A stretch of 64,000 nucleotides of DNA. Origin: Desulfovibrio sp. 86 (GTDB lineage Bacteria; Desulfobacterota; Desulfovibrionia; Desulfovibrionales; Desulfovibrionaceae). Positions within the stretch are counted from its first letter, which is position 1, and every line of letters begins with the position of its first letter. The DNA lies in contig NZ_LR738849.1 of assembly GCF_902702915.1 (NCBI RefSeq), positions 1 to 64,000 on the forward strand, given 5' to 3'. Positions 52,915 through 61,041 of the stretch are shown piece after piece. A program made the translations under genes and the position numbers. Under the pieces are notes generated by a model that saw nothing but the letters and a program-made list of their open reading frames with translations, had not been told where the DNA came from and made no database searches.

Positions 52915-55107
52915 CTAGTGCACCCACAGCAGTTCTTCGTACTTGGGCAGCACCCACAAGGTGTCGTCCACGATGCCTTCAAGGGCATCGGCATGCTCGC
53001 GACATTTGTGCATGGCCGTAAGGATGCAATCACGCGCGGCCTTGGCTTCTTCAAGCGCACCCTCAACTTTGTGAGTTTTGGCAATGGCCGCTTCCAATTC
53101 AACAACGCCCTGTTGCAGAGCCACAATATGACCCCGCAGGGTGTTGAAGTTCACCTCTTCGGCAGCAGCGCCCTTTTCACCAAGCACGGCACGGGTTTTG
53201 AGCACCGCGTCAGCGGCGATGACCTGGGCCGCAAGGCACTGGGGCAGTACTGAGGTGCGCAGCATGTCAAGCATGAGGTTGCCCTCAATGCAGATGGTTT
53301 TGCAGTAGTTTTCAAACAGGATTTCCTGACGCGACAGAATTTCGCGTTCAGTAAGGATGCCGTGACGCAAGAAAACATTCATGACTTCCGGATCACTGTA
53401 GTGCTCCAGAGCCGTGACGGTATTGTTATGGTTGGGAAGGCCGCGACGGGCAGCTTCCTCAGCCCAGGATTCGGCATAGCCGTTGCCGTTGAATACCACA
53501 GGCATATGTTCCTTAAAGAGACGGGGCAGCAGTTCCTGCAGGGCGGTGTTCAAATCCGTGCCTGCAGAAATGGAAGCCTCGAGCTCGGTGGCAATGTCGT
53601 CCAGGGCGCAGGCCACTGCGGCATTGAGCACAATGTTCACGGGCGCTACGGACTGTGAAGAGCCAACCGCGCGGAACTCGAACTTGTTGCCGGTGAAGGC
53701 AAAGGGGCTGGTACGGTTGCGGTCGGAAAGATCCACGGGCAGGGGCGGCAGGGTTGACACGCCGACTTCCATAACGCCGCTTTTCTTGTTTTTGGAACCG
53801 CGCCCATTGATTATGCCCTCAAGCACGTCAGTCAACTGCTCGCCCAGGTACACGGACAAGATAGCCGGCGGCGCTTCGTTGGCGCCAAGGCGATGGTCGT
53901 TGCCCGCCCCCACAGTTCCGAGACGCAGCGCCGTGCTGTGCTTGTGCACCGCACGCAGGACAGCGGCCAGAAAGACCAGGAACTGCGCATTGTCCTGAGG
54001 GGTCGTGCCGGGGTTGAGCAGGTTCTGGCCTTCGGAGTCTCCCATGGACCAGTTATTGTGCTTGCCGCTGCCGTTGACGCCCGCAAAGGGTTTTTCATGC
54101 AACAGGCAGATAAAACCATGCCTGCCCGCCAAATGACGCATCATGTTCATGGCAAGCATGTTATGATCGCAGGCGATATTTGCCTCTTCATACACGGGCG
54201 CAAGCTCGAACTGACCGGGGGCCACTTCGTTGTGCCTGGTTTTGGCGGGAATCCCCAGAGCCAGCAACTCTTTTTCCACGTCCTGCATGAAGCTCATGAC
54301 ACGACCGGGAATGGCGCCGAAGTAGTGGTCTTCCATTTCCTGGCCCTTGGGAGAAGGCGCGCCCAGCAGGGTACGGCCTGCCAACATCAGATCAGGGCGC
54401 AGAGCCGCAAGGTTCTTGTCCACCAGAAAGTACTCTTGTTCCGGGCCCACCATGGCCCGCACGTAGGTGGCCGACTGGTTGCCGAACAGACGCAGAACGC
54501 GCAGCGCCTGCCTGGACAGAGCCGAGATGGAGCGCAACAGAGGAATCTTGCGGTCCAGGGCTTCGCCGGAATACGAATAGAAGTAGGTGGGAATGTGCAG
54601 CGTGGCCCCGTAAGGAGCGGGAATTATGAACACGGGAACAGAAGGATCCCACGCGGTGTAGCCACGGGCCTCAAAGGTTGAACGGATGCCGCCGGACGGG
54701 AAGGAAGACGCGTCAGGCTCGCCGCTGATAAGCATCTTGCCTGAAAACTCGCTGATAACCTGACCATCGGACGTGGGCGACAAAAAAGCGTCGTGCTTTT
54801 CAGCCGTAAGACCGGTCATGGGGTGGAACCAGTGCGTGTAGTGGGTTGCGCCATTTTCGATGGCCCAGTCTTTCATGGCATTGGCCACGACATCGGCGAT
54901 CTCGGGGTTCAGGCGTTCACCTTCGCGAATGGTCTTGGCCAGCTTGCGGTAGACGTCCTTGGGCAGGCGCTTGCGCATGGTGGCGAGGCCGAATACGTAG
55001 CGGCCAAAACCTTCTTCAGCGCCGCACCCAAGTTCATCCTTACTGGAAGGCATGACAGGGGCGGTGTTTATAGCCTTGAACAAAGCCTTTTTACGGGGGG
55101 AACTCAT
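52915..55107 (-). CDS. glnN: Type III glutamine synthetase
   Basis: 730 residues, the length of GSIII and far above GSI (about 450). Signatures are THYTHWFHPMTG, the metal-site GPEQEYFLVD and TRHNEVAPGQFELAPVYEEAN, and KPFAGVNGSGKHNNWSMG. It joins ammonia to glutamate at the cost of ATP. It lacks the GSI adenylylation loop, so control by adenylylation is not expected. AAGGAG stands seven bases before the ATG. It is the last gene of the amt, glnB, glnN series. Confidence 0.96.
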   Translation of the reverse strand: MSSPRKKALFKAINTAPVMPSSKDELGCGAEEGFGRYVFGLATMRKRLPKDVYRKLAKTIREGERLNPEIADVVANAMKDWAIENGATHYTHWFHPMTGLTAEKHDAFLSPTSDGQVISEFSGKMLISGEPDASSFPSGGIRSTFEARGYTAWDPSVPVFIIPAPYGATLHIPTYFYSYSGEALDRKIPLLRSISALSRQALRVLRLFGNQSATYVRAMVGPEQEYFLVDKNLAALRPDLMLAGRTLLGAPSPKGQEMEDHYFGAIPGRVMSFMQDVEKELLALGIPAKTRHNEVAPGQFELAPVYEEANIACDHNMLAMNMMRHLAGRHGFICLLHEKPFAGVNGSGKHNNWSMGDSEGQNLLNPGTTPQDNAQFLVFLAAVLRAVHKHSTALRLGTVGAGNDHRLGANEAPPAILSVYLGEQLTDVLEGIINGRGSKNKKSGVMEVGVSTLPPLPVDLSDRNRTSPFAFTGNKFEFRAVGSSQSVAPVNIVLNAAVACALDDIATELEASISAGTDLNTALQELLPRLFKEHMPVVFNGNGYAESWAEEAARRGLPNHNNTVTALEHYSDPEVMNVFLRHGILTEREILSRQEILFENYCKTICIEGNLMLDMLRTSVLPQCLAAQVIAADAVLKTRAVLGEKGAAAEEVNFNTLRGHIVALQQGVVELEAAIAKTHKVEGALEEAKAARDCILTAMHKCREHADALEGIVDDTLWVLPKYEELLWVH

Positions 55108-55161
55108 ACGTCTTCTCCTTTATCCTTTAAACAAAAGTTTGTGTCATTGGGGGGGCAACTC

Positions 55162-55500
55162 TTACAGAGCCGCATCGCCACGTTCGCCCGTACGGATGCG
55201 AATGGCATCCTCCACATCGCTGATGAAAATCTTGCCGTCGCCAACCTGGCCTGTTCTGGCCGTGGTCATTACCGCATTGAGCACAGACTCCAGCATGTCC
55301 TCATGCAGTACGATTTCAACTTTTACCTTAGGGAGGCAGTCCACTTGCATGATGTTCCCCCTGTACACTTCTGTATGCCCGCGCTGGCGTCCAAAACCCT
55401 TGATTTCAGTGTAGTTGAGGCCATGGATTCCCAGTTCAGAAAGCATATCCCTGACTTTTTCAAACATACCGGGCCGGATGATAATTTCGAGCTTTTTCAT
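55162..55500 (-). CDS. glnB: Nitrogen regulatory PII protein
   Basis: 112 residues. The T-loop is present (GFGRQRGHTEVYRG), as are the B- and C-loop motifs (GDGKIFISDVEDAIRIRTGERG). Residue 46 is Tyr, but residue 51, the uridylylation Tyr in enteric PII, is Met here (NIMQVD). It should bind ATP/ADP and 2-oxoglutarate, and its position next to amt suggests that it gates the channel, as GlnK does. AAGGAA stands seven bases before the ATG. Confidence 0.93.
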   Translation of the reverse strand: MKKLEIIIRPGMFEKVRDMLSELGIHGLNYTEIKGFGRQRGHTEVYRGNIMQVDCLPKVKVEIVLHEDMLESVLNAVMTTARTGQVGDGKIFISDVEDAIRIRTGERGDAAL

Positions 55501-55526
55501 GCTGTTGTTCCTTTTTTCGGCAAGCC

Positions 55527-56732
55527 TTACATATTGTAGCCGCGTTCGTTATGTTCGCCGAGATCAAGGCCCGTAAATTCTTCTTCAGGCGCGATGCGCA
55601 GGCCGACGATAGCGTTCACGACATAAAGGATTACGCGAGTGGCAATGTACACAAATACCCAGGTACCGATGATGGAGACAACTTGGATCCATGCCTGACG
55701 AGGATTGCCGTAGAAGAGTCCATCCACATTATTGATGGCGGCGCTGGCGAAAAGCCCGGTTGCAAGAGCGCCCCATGTGCCTCCAAGACCGTGAATGCCG
55801 ACCACGTCAAGGGCATCGTCATAGCCAAGCTTGCCCTTCATGAACACGCCGCCGTAGCAGACAAGACCACCAACGAACCCGATAAGCATGGCGGGCAGAA
55901 TTTCAACATACCCCGCGCCAGGTGTAATGGCTACCAGCCCGGCCAGCGCGCCCGATATTGCGCCGAGGCTCGTGGGCTTGCCAGTGTGCTTCCATTCGAT
56001 GAGCATCCAGCCGAGAATACCGCAAGCAGAGGCCATATGTGTCGTCACCAGGGCCTGTCCGGCAAGGGCGCCGGCGGCCAGGGCGCTGCCCGCATTGAAA
56101 CCGAACCAGCCGAACCAGAGGATACCGCCGCCAAGCAGGGTCAGGGGAAGACTGTGAGGGCTGTGCTGCGTTCCAGTGGACAACCGCGGTCCAAGAGCCT
56201 GCGCGCAGGCCAGGGCCGCAGCGCCGGAAGACATGTGCACAACCGCGCCGCCCGCGAAGTCAAGAGCGCCCATGGAGCCCATCCAGCCGCCGCCCCACAC
56301 CCAGTGAGCCATGGGTGAGTATACGCATATGAGCCAAAGTCCGGAAAAAAGGAGCATGGCGGAAAAACGCATGCGTTCAGCGTAGGCGCCTGAAATCAGG
56401 GCAACGGTAAGTACCGCGAACATGCACTGAAACCCCATGAAAACAGTGTGCGGCAGTTGAGGGGCCATGGGGGCGGATTCACCGCCGACGCCCTTCAGAA
56501 AGAGATAATTGAGATTGCCGATCAGTCCGCCCACGTCATCGCCAAAAGCCAGGGTGTACCCCACAAAGGCCCACAGGACAGAGATAAGTCCCAAACAGGC
56601 ATAGCTGTGCATATTCGTGGAAAGTACATTGCGTGCGCGAACCAAACCACCGTAAAAAAGGGCCAGAGCCGGGGTCATTAACATGACCATAGTGGCGCAG
56701 ATAATGATAAATGCGGTATCTGAGGCGTTCAT
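55527..56732 (-). CDS. amt: Ammonium transporter Amt
   Basis: 401 residues from the ATG at 56732, with AAGGA eight bases upstream; nine further codons are open before it. Many hydrophobic segments fit the 11-helix Amt fold. Signature parts: ALALFYGGLVRARNVL near the start, DFAGGAVVHMSSGAAAL and GILWFGWFGFNAGSAL. It brings in ammonium at low external levels. It begins the amt-glnB-glnN series after the sigma-54 promoter. Confidence 0.96.
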   Translation of the reverse strand: MNASDTAFIIICATMVMLMTPALALFYGGLVRARNVLSTNMHSYACLGLISVLWAFVGYTLAFGDDVGGLIGNLNYLFLKGVGGESAPMAPQLPHTVFMGFQCMFAVLTVALISGAYAERMRFSAMLLFSGLWLICVYSPMAHWVWGGGWMGSMGALDFAGGAVVHMSSGAAALACAQALGPRLSTGTQHSPHSLPLTLLGGGILWFGWFGFNAGSALAAGALAGQALVTTHMASACGILGWMLIEWKHTGKPTSLGAISGALAGLVAITPGAGYVEILPAMLIGFVGGLVCYGGVFMKGKLGYDDALDVVGIHGLGGTWGALATGLFASAAINNVDGLFYGNPRQAWIQVVSIIGTWVFVYIATRVILYVVNAIVGLRIAPEEEFTGLDLGEHNERGYNM

Positions 56733-56889
56733 ACGGGCATCCTTGATCTTTACGGCCAACCTTGCCGCATCGCGTGAAAATCTTCAGTTGATGCAGCATC
56801 GGCGTACCGTGTTGACTGAACCTCTTCGACGGATCGGCGCCAGATCCGTCACAACGACACACTGTCGTTGCCAGTACATACCCACTTAG

Positions 56890-56905
56890 GCATTATCCAT
56901 GCCAA
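56890..56905 (-). promoter_or_regulatory. Sigma-54 promoter (-24/-12) for amt-glnB-glnN
   Basis: On the minus strand TTGGCATGGATAATGC matches the -24 TGGCA and -12 TGC of the sigma-54 consensus with the correct GG-to-GC spacing. It lies 158 bases upstream of the amt ATG and faces it. Confidence 0.7.
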
Positions 56906-56942
56906 AGGCGAAAACCACCTGCGCATCTTAAACTAACATGCT

Positions 56943-56958
56943 AATATTAATTAATATT
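56943..56958. promoter_or_regulatory. 16-bp perfect AT palindrome near the sigma-54 promoter
   Basis: AATATTAATTAATATT is a perfect inverted repeat, 38 bases upstream of the sigma-54 site. It may be a bend or binding site for an accessory protein. Confidence 0.35.
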
Positions 56959-57014
56959 TTTTCCATGTCTATGACCTTCCTCCTCACGACCTCTCACTTT
57001 GCCTTTTATTTTTT

Positions 57015-57255
57015 TACAATTTTGTAGAAAAATTTTATCGACAGTCGGAGGGCCACGGGCTTCAAAAGAGATGCTTTAATAAAATTCAATTATATCACAT
57101 AAATATATTATTTTTTTAAAAATATACGTTTTTGTAGATTCATGTATGAAAAAGAGCGAATTCAGCCCAAGAAAAGCGATAAGCCTGAAGCAGCAAGCTG
57201 TTTCAGGCTTATCAAGTATGTGCGCACGATGGCCAAATAAAATTACAAAAACGTA
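57015..57255. promoter_or_regulatory. Three TAC-N6-GTA motifs, candidate upstream activator sites
   Basis: TACAATTTTGTA at 57015-57026, TACGTTTTTGTA at 57125-57136 (its complement reads TACAAAAACGTA) and TACAAAAACGTA at 57244-57255. The last two share most of 23 bases as inverted copies, each followed by an A/T run. The nearest is 110 bp from the sigma-54 promoter, within the usual enhancer distance. Confidence 0.45.
57178..57213 (-). terminator. Terminator hairpin of the sigma-54 activator gene
   Basis: A 12-bp perfect stem (57178-57189 with 57202-57213) is followed on the minus strand by GCTTTTC. It lies about 177 bases beyond the activator stop. Confidence 0.6.
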
Positions 57256-57389
57256 GATTTTTCGGCAGAGGTCCTTTGCGCTGATTCCTCACAGCAGGGG
57301 AAAAAATACGGCAAAATTCATGTAACAGCGCATTTTTATATAAAAAATATCAAAATATGCAAGCAGCCAAAGGCGTTGCCGCAAGTATT

Positions 57390-58991
57390 TTACAGGCGCT
57401 CCCGCTTAAGCCGGAACTCCTTGTAATTGATGCCATATTTTTTCATGCGCAAGGCCATTATCCTTTCAGTCAGCCCAAGACTGGCGGCGGCCTTTCCCAT
57501 CTGGCCCTGGCTGAACTCAAGAGCTTCCACAATGGAGGCGCGCTCCAGCTCGTCCAGCTGATCCTGCAAGCTGCCGGAGAATCCCGGCCGCAGGGTACAC
57601 ACATTTTCTCCATTTACAGTGGTGCAGTGGGCACCGTGCAAAGCGGGCGGCAAGTGCTGGGGCAGCACCAAGCCTTCACGGCCAAGAAGAAGCACTGCCC
57701 GCTCCATTACGTTTTCCAGTTCACGGATATTGCCCGGCCAGGCATAGCGTTGCAGCATATCCATGACGGCCAGGGAAAGGCGCACATTTTCACGTCCATT
57801 GGTCTGCGCGAACTTTTTGATGAAGTGGTTGGCAAGAGGCAGAATATCCTCTGGACGGCCACGCAGCGGAGGAAGATATATGGGAAAAACATTGAGGCGA
57901 TAAAAGAGGTCCCGGCGGAACGTTTCCTGATTGACCATATGTTCAAGATTTCGGTTGGTTGCGGTAATGAAACGCACATCAACATAATGTGTTTCCATAC
58001 CGCCCAGACGTTCAAAAGCTCTTTCCTGCAAAACCCGCAGAAGTTTGGCCTGCGTCATGAGCGAAAGTTCGCCGACTTCATCCAGAAACAGCGTGCCGCC
58101 GTTGGCCAGTTCAAAGCGGCCCTTGCGGGTTGCATTGGCCCCTGTGAACGCGCCGCGCTCGTGCCCGAAGAGTTCGCTTTCGATAAGGCTTTCAGGCAAG
58201 GCCGCGCAGTTGAGCGAAATAAAGGGCTTGTTGGCGCGTGCGCTGCCAACGTGTATGGCCCGTGCCGCCAATTCCTTGCCAGTACCTGATTCGCCTTGCA
58301 AAAAAACCGTTGTAGCTGATGGCGCAACCTGAGCTATCTGCGCATAAACCTTTTGCATTCCTTCTGAATTTCCGACAAATCCCCTGGGGCGTAATGGCGA
58401 TGAGGTCTCTTCATCCATTCTTCCCTGAGTTTCCAGGGCAGAATGCCCCAACAGGGTGGAGACAATAGTCAAAAGGCGCATTTCATCTTCAAGCGTTGCA
58501 TCATCCACCAGCAAATGGTCCACAGACAGCGCGCCCACCACCTGATCGTTGAGCCGTATGGGAACGCAGAGGAAGGATATTCCTTCTTTGCCCAAGTCCC
58601 GTGAGCGGGTGCGGTTAAGAAAAAGCGGTTCTTCAGACACATTGGAAATATACATGGGGCGGCCACTTTCAATAACCCGGCCCGTGATCCCCTCGCCGCG
58701 CACGTAACGGCCGCGACGCAGTTCGGCGGGCTTGAGGCCATAGGCCGCTTCAGTCCGTATTTCACCAGTATGTGGAGATATGAGCGTGATGGCGCCGCGC
58801 ATCATATGCAGATGGCCCGCCATTAGCATAAGAGCCTTATTCAGCGCCTGTACAAGGTCTGTGGTGGTATTCACCACCTCGGCGAGATCATAGAGCAGTT
58901 TGAGTTGCTGCTCATGGTGGTCGCCCGCAGGACTAGAAAGAGAAAGCGATTGTCTGGCGCTTTCTTGGGGGGAAGGAGTGGTCTTGCTCAT
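57390..58991 (-). CDS. NifA-like sigma-54-dependent activator (GAF, AAA+, Fis-type HTH)
   Basis: 533 residues from the ATG at 58991; 22 further codons are open before it. A GAF domain (about 35-180, with GITGRVIESGRPMYI) precedes the sigma-54 AAA+ domain (about 200-440): Walker A GESGTGKE, the sigma-54 contact loop GAFTGA, then ATNRNLEHMV. A Fis-type HTH ends it (AAASLGLTERIMALRMKKYGI). No response-regulator receiver domain is present, so it is not NtrC. The nearest targets are amt-glnB-glnN, just downstream. No nif genes are visible, so calling it NifA is family-level only. Confidence 0.9.
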   Translation of the reverse strand: MSKTTPSPQESARQSLSLSSPAGDHHEQQLKLLYDLAEVVNTTTDLVQALNKALMLMAGHLHMMRGAITLISPHTGEIRTEAAYGLKPAELRRGRYVRGEGITGRVIESGRPMYISNVSEEPLFLNRTRSRDLGKEGISFLCVPIRLNDQVVGALSVDHLLVDDATLEDEMRLLTIVSTLLGHSALETQGRMDEETSSPLRPRGFVGNSEGMQKVYAQIAQVAPSATTVFLQGESGTGKELAARAIHVGSARANKPFISLNCAALPESLIESELFGHERGAFTGANATRKGRFELANGGTLFLDEVGELSLMTQAKLLRVLQERAFERLGGMETHYVDVRFITATNRNLEHMVNQETFRRDLFYRLNVFPIYLPPLRGRPEDILPLANHFIKKFAQTNGRENVRLSLAVMDMLQRYAWPGNIRELENVMERAVLLLGREGLVLPQHLPPALHGAHCTTVNGENVCTLRPGFSGSLQDQLDELERASIVEALEFSQGQMGKAAASLGLTERIMALRMKKYGINYKEFRLKRERL

Positions 58992-59093
58992 ATGCCAAAT
59001 ATACTCCACCAATGCCGGCCATGCAATTGGCCAAAGGAGGGGGCGAAACTGCTCCACCCCGGAACACCAGGGGACACCCTGCCAAAAAACCTA

Positions 59094-59125
59094 AAAAAGG
59101 GCTGAACATGACGATCAGCCCTTTT
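59094..59125 (-). terminator. Terminator of ugd
   Basis: An 11-bp stem (AAAAGGGCTGA with its complement) is followed on the minus strand by a T-run. It lies about 39 bases past the ugd stop. Confidence 0.85.
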
Positions 59126-59163
59126 AGCCGCTACACAGCCTTCATATGGCAATTCTTTGCCAG

Positions 59164-60498
59164 CTAGGCATTTGCCCTTCCGATGCAGAAATAGGCAAAA
59201 CCATGAGCAGCCATCGTGGCCGGTGAATACAGGTTGCGCCCGTCAAAAAGCAGAGGCGCGGTCAACAGGGCGCGAACTTTTGCAAAATCCGGGTTGCGGA
59301 ACTGGTTCCATTCGGTCACGACCATCAGCGCCTGCGCGCCCTGGCAGGCCGCATACTGGTCGTCCACAATTTCCACCAGCTTGTTATCGGCAAAAATCGC
59401 GCGGGCATTGTCGGCGGCGACGGGGTCAAAAGCCCTGATTTTCATCCCGTGGGATGTCAGTTCGTTGATGATGGTAATGGCGGCTGCTTCGCGCATATCA
59501 TCGGTATTTGCCTTGAAGGCCAGCCCCCACATGGCCAGGGTCTTGCCCGCCACGCCGCCCTGAGGGGCAAAATATTCTTCAACGCGGTTGGCCATGTATT
59601 TTTTCTGCCGGGCGTTCACAGCTTCCACGGCATTGAGCAGTTCCGGCCTTACGCCCGCATTTTCAGCAGTACGGATAAGCGCCTTCACATCCTTGGGAAA
59701 GCACGAACCGCCATACCCTACGCCGGGATATATGAACTGGTAGCCGATGCGGGAATCTGATCCGATGCCGGTGCGCACATCACGCACGTCCGCCCCGACC
59801 TGGGTGCAAATAGTAGCAATTTCATTGATGAATGAAATTTTTGTGGCCAGCATGCAGTTGGCGGCATACTTGGTCATTTCAGCGCTGCGCACGCCCATGA
59901 CAATAATTTTGTCGCGGGTGCGGGCAAAAGGCGCGTAAAGTTCGCGCATAAGCGCGGCGGCTTTTTCCGAATTTGTGCCAATGACCACGCGGTCGGGCTT
60001 CATGAAATCAGAAATGGCGTCGCCCTCTTTCAGAAACTCGGGGTTTGAAACCACGTCCACATGCAGATCAACGCCACGCTTGGTCAGTTCTTTTTCAATA
60101 AGGCCGCGCACCTCGTCCGCCGTGCCCACCGGCACCGTGGATTTGTCCACAACGACCATGTTTTTCTGCATATGCTGGCCGATCTCGCTGGCCACCTGGC
60201 GAACATAGCTCAGATCGCAGGAACCATCGGGCTGCGGCGGCGTGCCCACGCAAATAAACGCGCAATCGGCTTCTGCAATGCCTTCCGCAAGCGCGGTGGT
60301 GAACGTCAGTCGGCCATCGGCACGGCTATGTCGCACCATGGGTTCAAGGCCGGGTTCAAAAATATGCACATAACCGGCGTTCAGTTTGTCCACGACAGCC
60401 GGGTTAACATCAACGCAGCTCACGGTATTGCCCATTTCAGCGAAGCAGGCGGCACTTACCAGGCCCACATAGCCGGTGCCGATAATGCACAATTTCAT
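59164..60498 (-). CDS. ugd: UDP-glucose 6-dehydrogenase
   Basis: 444 residues. The NAD motif GTGYVGLVSA opens the protein; the catalytic Cys is in GYGGSCFPKDVKAL; the C-terminal UDP domain has GRNLYSP. It oxidises UDP-glucose to UDP-glucuronate for surface polysaccharides. GGAG stands nine bases before the ATG. It is divergent from acpS. Confidence 0.96.
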   Translation of the reverse strand: MKLCIIGTGYVGLVSAACFAEMGNTVSCVDVNPAVVDKLNAGYVHIFEPGLEPMVRHSRADGRLTFTTALAEGIAEADCAFICVGTPPQPDGSCDLSYVRQVASEIGQHMQKNMVVVDKSTVPVGTADEVRGLIEKELTKRGVDLHVDVVSNPEFLKEGDAISDFMKPDRVVIGTNSEKAAALMRELYAPFARTRDKIIVMGVRSAEMTKYAANCMLATKISFINEIATICTQVGADVRDVRTGIGSDSRIGYQFIYPGVGYGGSCFPKDVKALIRTAENAGVRPELLNAVEAVNARQKKYMANRVEEYFAPQGGVAGKTLAMWGLAFKANTDDMREAAAITIINELTSHGMKIRAFDPVAADNARAIFADNKLVEIVDDQYAACQGAQALMVVTEWNQFRNPDFAKVRALLTAPLLFDGRNLYSPATMAAHGFAYFCIGRANA

Positions 60499-60669
60499 GT
60501 AGTGTTCTCCCTGTATTCAAAACAGGCCGCACCCTTGACGTCATAACCGGGAACGGGTCAAAATGGTTCGTCGAATGGCTGAATATACGATATTTTTTTT
60601 CATTGAGCAACCAGACCTCCTGAGTCAAAAGTCCCGGGGCACTTACCTTTGCGCAGCAATGGGGATAAA

Positions 60670-61041
60670 ATGATAGTAGGCATGGGCATCGACATCGTTG
60701 ATCTTGCCCGCATAGAAAAAAGTCTTGGCCGCTTTGGTCTGCGTTTTGCCGAAAAGATTCTGGGGCCTGAAGAATTGGCTGGCATGCCGGATCATCCGCT
60801 CAATTACGTGGCCGGACGTTTTGCCGCCAAAGAGGCAGCCGTCAAGGCTCTGGGCACGGGATTCAGCCAGGGCATCGGGCCGGTTCAGGTTGAGACTGTT
60901 TCCGGCCCAGGCGGCAAGCCGCACTTGCTGCTGCACGGCAAGGCATTGCAACAGGCCCAGGCCATGGGCGTTACCCGCTGCCACGTATCCATCAGCCATG
61001 ACCGCGCTTCGGCTGTGGCCGTGGTGGTTCTGGAGAGCTAA
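60670..61041 (+). CDS. acpS: Holo-[acyl-carrier-protein] synthase
   Basis: 123 residues from the ATG at 60670. The metal motif is GIDIVDLARIEKSL and the second motif is GRFAAKEAAVKALGTGF. It moves phosphopantetheine from CoA to ACP. The gene overlaps nnr by one base (TAATG), so the two are translationally linked. Confidence 0.95.
   Translation: MIVGMGIDIVDLARIEKSLGRFGLRFAEKILGPEELAGMPDHPLNYVAGRFAAKEAAVKALGTGFSQGIGPVQVETVSGPGGKPHLLLHGKALQQAQAMGVTRCHVSISHDRASAVAVVVLES

Larger units (their letters stand above)
56733..57389. other. 657-bp regulatory region between the activator gene and amt
   Basis: No gene is supported. It contains a sigma-54 promoter (56890-56905), a 16-bp AT palindrome (56943-56958), three TAC-N6-GTA sites, the activator gene's terminator hairpin (57178-57213), and long AT-rich stretches around 57060-57130. 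Confidence 0.7.

Noticed and set aside
57357..58289. 310-codon plus-strand ORF opposite the sigma-54 activator
   Set aside because: It is a shadow of the AAA+ domain; the minus-strand gene has Walker A, GAFTGA and the HTH.
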